Positions 9,478 to 19,005 of a DNA stretch of 64,000 nucleotides are shown here, in pieces. Below the pieces are notes generated by a model. It saw only the letters and a program-made list of their open reading frames with translations, ran no database searches and had not been told where the DNA came from. Position numbers and translations under genes: made by a program. The stretch is from NCBI GenBank assembly GCA_037953745.1, contig JBAKBP010001601.1, positions 139,001 to 203,000 of the forward strand. The letters are read 5' to 3'. This DNA is from Lithodes maja (Eukaryota > Arthropoda > Malacostraca > Decapoda > Lithodidae). The stretch's first letter is position 1; every line of letters starts with the position of its first letter.

Positions 9478-9738
9478 CAATCTACCCAGGGACCCACCCC
9501 TATCCGCTCCATTTGCAGGACTGGCGTATGCGACTGATCCAGTACCGGAATTGTATCCAGTTCCGGCGTGAGAGCATTCAAAGCCTTGACATCATTAACG
9601 CCATCAGCTTCAGACCAGTCCGCAAAGAGTCGTGCAGATAAGGCGGCAGGAACTGCTGGGGCAGCCGTATGAACAAAGAAATCCGGATTAAAAGAACTAG
9701 GTATGGCCTTGATTGATACATTAGTAATCTCCCCGCTT
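9478..9738 (-). other. Exon-like open frame of unknown origin
   Basis: The minus strand has one uninterrupted frame of about 85 codons bounded by a TAA near 9740 and a TGA near 9472, with no suitable ATG at its start. The translation has mixed, protein-like composition (VHTAAPAVPAALSARLFADW, then VKALNALTPELDTIPVLD). A possible splice donor (TGG|GTAGAT) lies at its end. It could be an exon of a decayed transposon gene. I do not recognise the family. Confidence 0.25.
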
Positions 9739-10061
9739 CGTCCTTAGCCCTGAACTTTCTGTTTTTGTTTATCTCAATTTTCCACTCACTAGGGACCGGA
9801 AGGTCTCCCGAAATGGTGGGTTGTGCTAAATGTGGGTTTAGTGGCGTTGCCGGAACCTGTCGAGACTCGTAAGTAACTCGACAGTTTAGGTTAAGTAAAC
9901 ATACTGGAAGTTCAAATTAGGCGCCAGTATTAGGGTAAGTTATATATCTTTAAAAGATATGTACTATTTCGTATTAAGTTTCTATGGGTTTATTATCCAT
10001 AAATATATCGGATTATCATTGTAATCAATCCGGTATATCTTTTAGTTAGTTAAATGACGCA

Positions 10062-10262
10062 TTGGTGGAATTTAACTGCGCATGCGTCATTCTCGGGACT
10101 GGCGGGTTCATCGCCATAAACCTCAGAATCGCTTTAGTTACGACCTCGAGAACATCTCCTTCTAGCCGCTCCGATACAACCACCTGTTTCCTGCTAAGTC
10201 ATCCTAATTCTTATCTCTTAGTGGCCACTATACCTTCTATCTATTCCTACCACTATCATTGA
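10062..10262 (+). CDS. Conserved 66-codon frame upstream of the SGNH frame
   Basis: MVEFNCACVILGTGGF begins a 66-codon ATG frame whose counterpart in copy 2 (29281-29481, minus) has the same length and stop position with about ten substitutions. Length conservation over two diverged copies hints at selection or simply at recent common origin. It lies before the candidate intron. No family is recognised. Confidence 0.3.
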   Translation: MVEFNCACVILGTGGFIAINLRIALVTTSRTSPSSRSDTTTCFLLSHPNSYLLVATIPSIYSYHYH

Positions 10263-10289
10263 GCTATCTATCCCTATCAACCAATAAAA

Positions 10290-10494
10290 GTAAGTTAATT
10301 CTTGTGAGATTATAGGTAAATTTCACTTTGTTTACTCTTGAATTCTCACAAAATGGTCCTTCGACACCTTTGAATTTTGCCTTATGCTAACTTTTCTTCT
10401 TTGTCTTTTCTTTCTTCTGCTTTCCTGTTGTCTACTATTTCCTGGCTATTCCTTCTTTCTGTTCCCTATTTCCTCTCCCTGGTTTCCCCTGTAG
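10290..10494 (+). other. Candidate intron before the SGNH coding region
   Basis: A donor AAAA|GTAAGTTAA at 10290 and an acceptor made of a long pyrimidine tract plus CCCCTGTAG|G at 10494 bracket about 205 bp. Both sites are conserved in copy 2 (donor near 29252, acceptor near 29050, minus strand) although the sequence between them has drifted. If real, the hydrophobic leader translated from 10377 is intron sequence and not a signal peptide. Confidence 0.45.
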
Positions 10495-11231
10495 GTTTGA
10501 GAGCTCGTGTTTGTTATCTGTGCCCTAATTTCCGCCGGGTCCCGCTTGTTTTGCCCGACCATATGAGCCACCGCCATGTATTTCCGACTGGCGCCTATGG
10601 CGGGGGGGTTGGGGAGGACTTTAACCGGGTGATAACTCGGTCTCTTCATCGCTACCCCAAGCCTATTAGGAAGGTCTCTATATTGGCACATAGTTACGTC
10701 AGGGAGGTCTATGTCGATAAGCCTGTGTTCCACCCATTTTTTCAGGTTAGGACTTTTTCCCAAGGGGGTGCTAGGGTGGACAATATCAAGTCCTCTGCGG
10801 CCTGGGAGAGCCACGTCCGATACCAGCCGGACCTGACCTTCTTAGTCTTGGGAGGTAACGATATCCATCCCGAGACTGATATACGCTCTGTCGCCAACGC
10901 CATCCAGGACCTCGCTAAAGAGATTGAATCAATCTCACGGGCCTGTAAAATAATAGGCCTGGAGGCGAGACCGGCGCCCCGCGGTCTGACGGCGGAGCGA
11001 TACAAAAGTATCAGGAACGCGGTCAATCGCTGGCTGAAGAAAGTAATGCCTTTCACAAAGTCCCGCTACCAGTCCATGGAGGTGCGGGACGGAGACTATA
11101 GTGAAGACGGCGTACATCTCACATATGATGCCAGCGAAGACCTGTTCAAGAGGGTCGTGGCTACTGCCCAGGAGCACTTCACAAAGCTGGGAGATATACA
11201 GGCTTTAAGGGACCAGTCGGATGAGGAATGA
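10377..11231 (+). CDS. SGNH/GDSL-type hydrolase-like protein (copy 1)
   Basis: The frame encodes an esterase-like SGNH fold. Block I is VSILAHSYVRE with the nucleophile Ser at residue 106, block III is VLGGNDIHPE with the oxyanion Asn at 161, and block V is SEDGVHLTYD with Asp244 and His247. A Gly-rich GGARVDN segment near 135 may be block II. The catalytic set is complete, although the Gly before His-Ser in block I is Ala here (Gly in copy 2). The frame begins at a TTG, not ATG; the reliable part starts after the splice-acceptor-like CCTGTAG at 10494. SGNH domains are known as accessory domains in some retroelement proteins, but no polymerase accompanies this one. Confidence 0.65.
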   Translation: MPYANFSSLSFLSSAFLLSTISWLFLLSVPYFLSLVSPVGLRARVCYLCPNFRRVPLVLPDHMSHRHVFPTGAYGGGVGEDFNRVITRSLHRYPKPIRKVSILAHSYVREVYVDKPVFHPFFQVRTFSQGGARVDNIKSSAAWESHVRYQPDLTFLVLGGNDIHPETDIRSVANAIQDLAKEIESISRACKIIGLEARPAPRGLTAERYKSIRNAVNRWLKKVMPFTKSRYQSMEVRDGDYSEDGVHLTYDASEDLFKRVVATAQEHFTKLGDIQALRDQSDEE

Positions 11232-11362
11232 GGAAAGGCTGGTACTTTCTCTAAAGTAGATCTGAGTAATAATTGGTAGGCTAGGTATAAAATTGCAACA
11301 ATTAAATTAATGTAAAGTAGAATTATAAGGGTTAAATTTAATTTGTTTGGTCTTAACTAAAT
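11232..11362 (+). other. 3' region of SGNH element before the MITE
   Basis: AT-rich non-coding sequence matching 18925-19005 (minus) in copy 2. The Gmr1-type element interrupts copy 2 at the point equivalent to about 11280 here. Confidence 0.6.
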
Positions 11363-12040
11363 TTAACCCACTGAGATCCAGCGTCGCACGTGATGCGTCG
11401 GCAGTCTTTGATCACCAGCTCCCAGCGACGCATCACGTGCGTCCGGCATATTAAAATCAGTTACGTGGCTCGTAAGGTAGGAAATGGCGGGAGAATAGGT
11501 GGGGGAGGTACCGTAGTGTGTGGGCGAGCCGGGCCGGTAGGTGTGAGCGGGCCAAGACAGCCGCGCGGCTGGTGGTGGTGGGCTTAGTGGGGCTACTTTA
11601 CCCAGTTACTTCACCGCGACTTTGGACCTTCATTACTCCTGTCATATGGGAGCTAGAGGGTTGAGATTTGTGTGAGACACTCCTTAGGATGTACACATTA
11701 CAATGCCATACTCAGTATTCACCCTAGTGCTGCCGGGCGGGTGGTCATGCGGGGGAGGTGAACTTTCGACCCCCCCCCACGCCCCCCCAAATGACCGAGG
11801 TGAGTATTTTTTTATTTTTTTATTCATTTCTCACCTTTCTCTTCCATTTTAGCTAAACAAAAATTTTGAGGCTCCCCCCCCCCCCCCCCCTCCCCCCAAA
11901 CAAATATCCGAGGTGATTTTTTTTTTTTTTTTTCATTTCTCACCCTTGTCTTCCATTTTAGCAAACAATAAAAAAAAGTGAAAATTGCTTGGGAATAGGA
12001 TGAACAAAATAATATAACTAGCCGGGGCTCAGCGGGTTAA
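11363..12040. mobile_element. TTAA-flanked MITE (piggyBac-like) inside SGNH copy 1
   Basis: The element is bounded by TTAA at 11363-11366 and 12037-12040. Its ends are inverted: TTAACCCACTGAG at left and, read inward from the right, TTAACCCGCTGAGCCCCGGC. A subterminal inverted pair (CACGTGATGCGTCGG and CGACGCATCACGTG) follows the left end. The equivalent site in copy 2 holds a single TTAA in otherwise matching sequence, proving a TTAA target duplication. TTAA duplication with CCC-starting termini is the piggyBac hallmark. Inside are C- and T-rich homopolymer runs near 11870-11930 and no transposase. Confidence 0.85.
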
Positions 12041-12465
12041 AGGGGGTAATTACCACAATTTTTTTTTTGGTACCATTAGATGTTGGGCTAGCCTAGTTTA
12101 ATATATGTTTACAATCTAAATTGGCTTGTTATACACCTTTTTGGCATCCCTTCCTTAGTGTACTCTAACAACATTTTGCCGCATATTATGTAAGGTTAAT
12201 TACTTTATTTTGGGAGTGGAGGTAGTATAGGCATTCGTTAACTTTTATTATTGCGCTCTGCGTCTTATTTCCCTCATTATTGCCCTACACCAACAAAATT
12301 GTCGCACTTAATATAAGGTTTACCATTTAAATTTAAGTGTGGAGATATTTATGCGTTGTTCGTTTACTTTTATTATTGCGTTCCGCGTCATATTTCCCGC
12401 TTATTGCCCTACCCCGACATCACACGTTTAATTAATTATTACGTTTAAGTCGGGGTTCCCTATAT

Positions 12466-13254
12466 CCAGAGCTGGGCACTTTCGCCAACACTTTCGCAAA
12501 TAGCCAATTTCGCCATGGCGAAAGTGTAATTTTGATGGCGTTGGCGCCAAAATGGCCGCCTATTTGCGGGTTTGTAGCTCTGGAAAGTACCTCCTTGTTG
12601 GTAACCTTGAGTCCGCAAAACTCCCACCTGTGGTAAACACGGCATTGCGGCCCCCACCACTTCCAGCGGCCTGCCAAAAGCCAAGCCAACTAGCCTACTT
12701 TTTGTGCTTGAATCTAGTGCACTCTCTATATTTCGTGGTTTTTCATATGTGATTTGATGTGAGAAAATGCTAAGGAAGACATGATAATAAAGATTACTTA
12801 ATAAATATTGCTTAACACCTATAAACAGCGAGCTGTGTGTATTAAACACCACTGTTCTGCGTGTTTGGTGTTGTGGTGAAATTAATAAAATATAGATTAT
12901 TAGTAGGTTCATGGATATTTCCAGAGGTGGGCAGGTGCGCGCCATTTGGCGCTCTGCGCTCTGCGATCCGGTGCGCATTACCAATATAGAGGAGCGCGGA
13001 GCGAGGAGCGGCAAAATTCTGAAATCGGAGTGCAGGCGGGGAGCGCAGCTAGAAATTCGCGCTCCTTTCTGGCGCTCCGGAGGCGATTTTTCCTGTCAAC
13101 AACAGGTACAAGAACGTCATTATCGTGTATAGTCATCGTACCGTTCGTACGGTGTTACCCGAGCCTGTCTGACTGTCTGATAGTCAAAAGACACTATAGA
13201 CTTCAGAGACTTTTATCATTTTATGGTATCGATACTATCGGAATGTTACTTGAA
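12466..13254. other. No recognisable gene; CG-word-rich patches
   Basis: 12480-12550 repeats TTTCGCCA/TGGCGAAA in both orientations, and 12930-13080 repeats GGAGCGC/GCGCTC words. Minus-strand frames of 85-184 codons overlap here but show no family motifs. I see no supported gene. Confidence 0.4.
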
Positions 13255-13690
13255 TGTATGGGTGGGAGGGTGGTTTGGGGGATGGTGGGGGGAAGGTAGA
13301 AGCGTAATTGACTCGTGTTACAAATATGAAGCCGATTGGTGAGGTAGTTTTGCCACCACAGATTTTATTTGTTTTCCTTATCTTCGTACGGATACGCTGG
13401 AAGTGGGTTGTGGGAGGAAGTTGGGGGTGTGGTGGAGGGAAGGCATAAGGGTAAGGCACTTGTCACACAAATATGGAACCGATTGGTGCAATCGTTTCGC
13501 CGCCACAGATTTTATTTTTTTTCCCTTGTGAGGCGACCGATAGTCAGCGAGTGGGTGGGAGGAGGGGTTTGGGGTAGTGGTGGTGCCGTGGTGGGTATGC
13601 AGAAGGGTAAGGTACATGTGGTAAAAAACTAAAAATATGAAAGCCATAGGTGCAGTCGTTTCGCTGCTACGATTTTTTTTCGGCGAGTCA
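13255..13690 (+). repeat. Three degenerate tandem repeats of about 150-160 bp
   Basis: The segment AAATATGAAGCCGATTGG followed by a CCACAGATTTTATT-like T-rich tail recurs at about 13322, 13469 and 13632, each preceded by a G-rich block (GGGTGGGAGG-type). Spacing is about 147 and 163 bp. Divergence between units is high, so the array is old. Confidence 0.7.
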
Positions 13691-13841
13691 GTATATAATG
13701 ATATTCGGACCTGGCAGTGGGCGTGACAACTGACATCTGACAAGACCCTAGTCCCGGCCGTATATATATAATTATTATAAATTATATACCGTCAGACCTG
13801 GCAGTTTCGGACCTAGTTTCTCAGTTTGGACAGTTTCTGTA

Positions 13842-13958
13842 ATTCTTTATGTCATATCATAGATATCAATGGACAGTCACAATGTCACAAACTCACAATT
13901 ATATCAATCATAATTATCATATCATTGACATTTGATTCATTGATATGACATAAAGAAT
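13842..13958. repeat. Inverted repeat with perfect 18-bp arms next to the gap
   Basis: ATTCTTTATGTCATATCA at 13842-13859 is exactly repeated in reverse complement at 13941-13958, with an AT-rich spacer of about 81 bp that holds further ATATCA/TGATAT words. The sequence breaks into the assembly gap a few bases later. Confidence 0.8.
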
Positions 13959-13965
13959 AACAAAC

Positions 13966-14165
13966 NNNNNNNNNNNNNNNNNNNNNNNNNNNNNNNNNNN
14001 NNNNNNNNNNNNNNNNNNNNNNNNNNNNNNNNNNNNNNNNNNNNNNNNNNNNNNNNNNNNNNNNNNNNNNNNNNNNNNNNNNNNNNNNNNNNNNNNNNNN
14101 NNNNNNNNNNNNNNNNNNNNNNNNNNNNNNNNNNNNNNNNNNNNNNNNNNNNNNNNNNNNNNNNN
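13966..14165. other. Assembly gap (200 N)
   Basis: A run of exactly 200 N, the usual size of an unspecified-length scaffold gap. The sequences on either side may not be adjacent in the genome. Confidence 0.99.
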
Positions 14166-15467
14166 CTCTCTGAACAGCCTATCTTCTTCCCTTCTCGACC
14201 CTGTATAACCTCAATGACCCCTTTGGTGCAGATTTAGTCAGCCAAAGTATTATCGCTTGAGTTCTCACGAGATAAGTGCCTGTTAGATAGCCTATTTTGG
14301 AAGGGTTAACTAGAATAGGATTGATTGATGTTTGTTGCACTCGTATATGTATTTCCCTGTGTGCTATTATTCATGTTCCTGTTTTCTGCTGGTTTAGGTA
14401 ATGCTAGACTGGGATAGGGTTCCTCGAGTTGTGATTTCCTATGAGTGCTAGGTTGGTTGAACCAGCACAATTGCAACGGAGACGTGGGAAGCCTAGGGGG
14501 TCTTTTTGATTGTGTACCGTGGGAGTTTAGCACTGTGTTGCGAGTGAGGGCTTTTGCCTGTGCCACCCAACACTGTGCTATCTCATTTGCTTGACTTTGA
14601 GAGGATCGCCAGGAGAGAACCAGATACTAGTGATCTGGATCTCTCAAGAGAGCATCCCGTCAATTACCGTAATTTGGCCGCACAGTCTTAAGGACCTCGC
14701 TAGGCTACGAGCCGCTTGCTCAGCCATTGTCTCTTAACCTTAGATATCCCAGCTAGACTTTGCTCGACCAGCAGATACAGCTTAGTATTGAAGCTTCTCC
14801 TTATGTATATTATTGTTTAAGCACTATTGATTTCATGTGTGGCACGCTTAGCTACTTCAGAGATTAGTGGCCCACGAGCACAATCTTAGTAGGCTATTGC
14901 CAGTGCATTGTCGGAGTACTTCTTCTTAATGTTTGCCATATCCTATTGCTTATTCTTATAATTCTTCTTATGTCAATTTAAAGCCTTTAATTACCAGTGA
15001 GTTATTCATTAAATTGCTGTTCAAAATCCGATACTTACTTCTTACGAGTATTCGAGAAGCATCTAACTTATCAGAAGATTCCTTGCTTGATGCTCGAGGA
15101 CTATTGTTTAACGTAACGTAATAGTGCCGATCCGAAGTAGAGGGTGGAGGACTTCTTAAGTTCTTAGTTCAAGGGTGGATTACTTCGGCTTCGGCCAACA
15201 CTATTCTTTAGTGTTGTAGTACTTTCTTCTTTGTTTGATTGTTGACCAGACTAGATAACTCCCGTCTTGTTATTAGTCTGTTGTGTGAAACGCTAGTACC
15301 GAGTTCTTGTATACCCCGTTATAGCAGATAGAACTCTGGAGGGTAGTGGCGTTTTTTGTTCGGCTGGCAGTACTCTGGGGTTGGGATCGTGTGTTTCCGT
15401 TGTGGCAGCGAGCCTTACTCGAGTCCTGTGTAAGAGCCCTAGTGTACCCGAGTGCCCGGTCGTAACA
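14166..15467 (+). repeat. Solo-LTR-like repeat, copy 1 (left end lost in gap)
   Basis: From about 14390 to 15467 this matches 49310-50385 in order: AATGCTAGACTGGGAT, a GCTTGACTTTG block, GATATCCCAGCTAGACTTT and CTCTGGAGGGTA, ending in CCGGTCGTAACA (CCGGTCATAACA in the other copy). An end in GTAACA, the complement of TGTTAC, is like the LTR terminus of the Gypsy element in this window. No internal coding region is attached, so a solo LTR is the best guess. It interrupts the LINE at 15468. No target duplication was confirmed. Confidence 0.5.
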
Positions 15468-16787
15468 GATATTACTTAGAACATCTGAATTATCAATCTG
15501 AATCGGCGATGGTGTAGGGATATCACTGAGGTCTTCTGTTGTAAAAACTGATGCAAAGAAGGTATTGAGGGCATTACTCATTTGTACTTCGTCTTTGGTG
15601 TATTCTCCATTTTCATCGACTAACGGTCCAACAGTTGAAGTAACTACTTTTTTCTTTCTGATATAACTATAGAATTCTTTCGGGTTTGTTTTACTTTGAT
15701 TCGCAATATGTAACTCTAAGGTCTTTTTACTTTGCTTAATTAACTTTTTGGCTTTGCGTCGTAGCTCTACAAATTTCACCCGTTCTTCGTAATTTTGTGA
15801 GGATTTTAATCTATTGTTAGCAAATTTTTTAGCAAGCAAGCAGTTTGAAATATCTTTATTCCACCATTTGGGCTTATTATTATGGCCTGGACGCCGTATT
15901 TTCGATGGTATGCAGTCTTGCACTGCTTTTATTTAAGTGGTTTCGAATAACTTCCAAGATGTATTTATGTCGTTATTGTTAATTAAAAAGCTCCAGTCAG
16001 TTTCTTTAAACATAGCTCTAAGTTTATGGAAGTGTGCTTTCTTGAAATTAGGGACTTTTTCGATGCTACTATTTGGTTCGTTACTAGTAAACTTTAAAGT
16101 GAAAGATATCGTACGATGGTCGCTGTTACTGAATTCATCACCAACATTCAAATTCTCTATCAATTCTTCTTTTGTTGCAAGTACAATGTCAAGAACGTTA
16201 TTACCACGGGTCGGCGTTCGAACAAATTATAAAGCGAACTCTCTTGCAAGTTCGTATACAAGTCATGTCCGGAGTGTGAAGTAAGAGTATCGCCCCACTT
16301 GGTCACAGGTAAATTAAAGTCGCCAAAAATTACGGTATCTTGTGAGTTACTTACATCTGCAATTTGTTCGTAAATTTCTCGGTCAGTTTGCACTGATTGA
16401 GCTGGAGGTCTGTATATTAACGCAAGTATTATTTTTGTACCTTTATTATTCTTTATTAGCACAAAAGATGTGTCGACGTTCACAATTTGAGGTTTTGACA
16501 AGAGTAAAACGCCACCTCCATTTCGATTTATTCGGCTTTTCTCAAAACATTACTTAACCGGGAATTGAATACTCTGCTAAAAAGTCTCTATCTTCTGATT
16601 TGAGCCATGATTCTGTTATGCCAATCACATCATAATTTTCTGTAAACACTAGCTCCTCTAAATCTGAAAATATATTGCGTATGCTACGAGCGGTTGCATA
16701 GAAAACCTTTAAATTTGTTATTTTAGAACTCACGGAACGCTCTTTAATAATATTTTTGGTTCTTGTCGGATCTACATTTATGTTCAT
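15468..16787 (-). pseudogene. LINE ORF2 remnant: endonuclease and start of RT region
   Basis: Reading from 16787 down, the endonuclease appears in pieces: LKVFYATARSIRN and DVIGITESWLKSED (16554-16787), then KIILALIYRPPAQS and VIFGDFNLPVTKWG (16160-16501), then SNSDHRTISFTLKF (15933-16163). The domain therefore crosses two frameshifts; one in-frame stop near 15933 precedes the linker KPKWWNKDIS and SKTNPKEFYSYIRKKK. The reverse transcriptase is cut off by the LTR-like repeat at 15467. Overall style is CR1/Jockey. It is a dead copy. Confidence 0.8.
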
Positions 16788-16870
16788 GGCTGTCCTCGGT
16801 CCTCGCTGTATTCGGTCCTTATCGCTGGTGGTCCTTGGTTGCCTCTGTTTTTTGCTTGGCGTTGGATGAT

Positions 16871-17200
16871 TTATGTCACTGCTGCTTCTTCTCGGATGGC
16901 GTTTTTTGATCCATGGCTGCGGACTGCTTCGTGTAGGAGACGACCCATGCGTGCTGAACCCACAGGGTTTAGATGAGTGCCATCCTTGCGGAACAGAGTA
17001 GGCTGGTTGTAGAAGTTGTCCCAGAGGTTGATGAATTCAACTTCTTCCCTCAGACACAAATATTTTAGTCGGCTATTTGTGCTGAAGGCCTTGTCGTAGA
17101 ATTTGTCAGGTGCGTCGATCTTGGGGAGAATGCCTGAGATGATGATATTCCTTGACTTGTTTTTGTAGTGCTGGATCATATTGCAATATTTCTCCATCAA
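16871..17200 (-). pseudogene. LINE ORF1 fragment with SGNH esterase C-terminus
   Basis: The 109-codon frame carries NIIISGILPKID and then FRKDGTHLNPVGSARMGRLL, the latter containing the SGNH block V Asp-x-x-His. It lies just upstream of ORF2 on the same strand. Esterase domains in ORF1 are known for CR1-like LINEs, so this is ORF1 of the same element. The N-terminal half with the catalytic Ser is missing at the truncation near 17205. It is not close in sequence to the SGNH frame at 10377. Confidence 0.7.
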
Positions 17201-17205
17201 CTCTT

Positions 17206-17690
17206 CGAGGAATGACTATAGAGGAATGACTAGAGACCAGGCAGGGGAAGTGGTGGTGGACAGGAGTGAATGGAGAATGCTTGTGAATATTTGAGTGAAC
17301 ATGTGGTCATTTGGAGTAAGGGGTCGGGCGCAAGTTGGACTAGATAATAGTCCATCAAGCGCCTGGCCCAGGGAGATGATTAATATGAAGGGTGCGCCTG
17401 GAATTGTGGTGGGAGGGCTTGTGGCTTTGGCTCCGCTGCATGTCTGCCTGCCGAGATGGGAACCTCTCCGGGTGGTCGGGGGCCGGGGGAGTGATGGAGC
17501 GACCTTGGTGACCCTGGTCTCTGGGTCTTCTCCTGGGTGACCTGGGTGTGTGTGTGAGTTTGTGCTTTTTATCTGTGTTTATTTATTGTTTTATGTTGTT
17601 TTTGTGTTTTCCCTGTTCTTGCGTCGGCTACCCCCAAAATGGGGATTGGGCTGAGCATATAGATAGAATAGATAGAATTGTGTGGTTTGT
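17206..17690 (+). mobile_element. Probable 3' tail of another LINE
   Basis: The segment carries no intact ORF but ends in GCTACCCCCAAAATGGGGAT and a GATAGAATAGATAGAATTG tail, a stem-loop plus short-repeat ending like that of many non-LTR elements. A G/T-rich block with TGTGTGTG lies before it. Assignment rests on terminal structure only. Confidence 0.4.
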
Positions 17691-18495
17691 GGGCATGTTT
17701 CTGAGAAAGAATATTAATGATGATTATAATAATACTATTAATATAATAATAATATACGGTATATTGATTATTACAGACGTAACCTGAACAATGAACATGC
17801 ACAGGGGAATAGTTTGTAGCTTAACTCTTATTTATAATAAGGACCAAACAAAGAGAATGCATACGAGCTAGTTAACTAGTAATATAGTATATGCTTGGCT
17901 TGTAGATGGCTTTCCAGTTGAGATCATAGTTGCACATTTAAAACACAAAATCAAATGGTGAATGCTTATGAAATGATTTACTGATTATGTTCATTGTTTG
18001 CCTAGGATAGAGCAGACATTGCTAGTATGAATTGATTTTTGTTTTGTTTTTGTTAACGTGTTTGTCACTGTACTATGTTCACTGTTCACTAGGGATACGA
18101 TTACACATTTAATTCACATACTAGTTGTGTAGTCTAATTCAAATTGATGAGGCAAAATTTGCAATATATTTTGAGATACTGTAATATATAAATTTAGTGT
18201 TTACATGAACACATTTTGTTTTTCTTTTGTATGAGTAAGTTTTGTTAATGTATTGATAAATGTATTGTAGTTAGGGAACGACCAAGGACGACGCATCATT
18301 ATCTGCATCAACTAAAAATGTAGCAATATCTTTGGTGATCCTAGTCAAACGACTCTTGATACCCCCCTTGCGTCGCTTGTACTGGGACAGTGTCAACGAC
18401 ATGATGGCAATACACAGGAAATATAATAATAATATATCTTACCTATATGGACGTAAAGCGCACTAAGAAAGTTAGCTGACGCCAATAAAGGCAAG
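17691..18495. other. AT-rich stretch without a gene
   Basis: Contains AATAATATA-type low-complexity sequence near 17720-17770 and no frame with recognisable motifs. Confidence 0.5.
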
Positions 18496-19005
18496 ATATA
18501 TGGAACCCCGACTTAAACGTATTAATGAATTAAACGTGTGATGTCGGGGTAGGGCAATAAGCGGGAAATATGACGCGGAACGCAATAATAAAAGTAAACG
18601 AACAATGCATAAATATCTCCACACTTAAATTTAAATGGTAAACCTTATATTAAATGCGGCAATTTTGTTGGTGTAACGCAATAATGAGGGAAATAAGACG
18701 CAAAGCGCAATAATAAAAGTTAACGAATGCCTACTATCCCCACTCACAAAATAAAAGTAAATAACCTTACACAATATGCTGCACAATGATGTTAGAGTAC
18801 ACTAAGGAAGGGAGGCCAAAAAGGTGTATAACAAGCCAGTTTAAATTGTAAACCTACAATAAACTAGGCCAGCCCAACATCTAATGGTACCAAAAATGTT
18901 TGTGGTAATTACCCCCTTTAAATTTAGTTAAGCCCGAACAAATTCAATTTAACCCTTATAATTCTACTTTTCATTAATTTAATTGTTGCAATTATATATC
19001 TATAG
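18496..19005 (-). mobile_element. SGNH element copy 2, 3' part
   Basis: Reverse complement of 11275-11366 plus 12037-12465 of copy 1, including the CCCCGAC/GTCGGGG terminal hairpin (18506-18549) and the two direct repeats. It holds the intact TTAA empty site of the MITE found in copy 1 (near 18923). The rest of copy 2 resumes at 28267, beyond the inserted LTR retrotransposon. Confidence 0.8.
19002..19005. repeat. Target-site duplication ATAG, left
   Basis: ATAG directly precedes the LTR at 19006 and is repeated at 28267-28270 after the other LTR. The site in copy 1 near 11280 is similar but not identical. Confidence 0.8.

Larger units (their letters stand above)
9857..12465 (+). mobile_element. 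SGNH-hydrolase-carrying repeat, copy 1 (unassigned element)
   Basis: This unit is shared with an inverted second copy (28267-29689 plus 18496-19005). It starts with a perfect 8-bp stem hairpin, CTGTCGAG/CTCGACAG (9857-9884), encodes an SGNH hydrolase, and ends with a second hairpin, CCCCGAC/GTCGGGG (12412-12455). Before the final hairpin there are two direct repeats of about 50 bp (near 12241 and 12368). There is no reverse transcriptase, transposase or recombinase in it. The right limit is uncertain by about 10 bp. A TTAA MITE (11363-12040) is inserted in the 3' part; without it the unit is about 1.93 kb. Confidence 0.7.

Noticed and set aside
10377..10494. Signal peptide or membrane anchor on the SGNH protein
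   Set aside because: The hydrophobic leader is translated from a pyrimidine-rich stretch that ends in a conserved splice acceptor, and copy 2 does not keep it as a protein.
12432..13014. Minus-strand frames of 85 and 184 codons near 12.4-13.0 kb
   Set aside because: They cross unrelated sequence types with no motif, and overlap each other in different frames.
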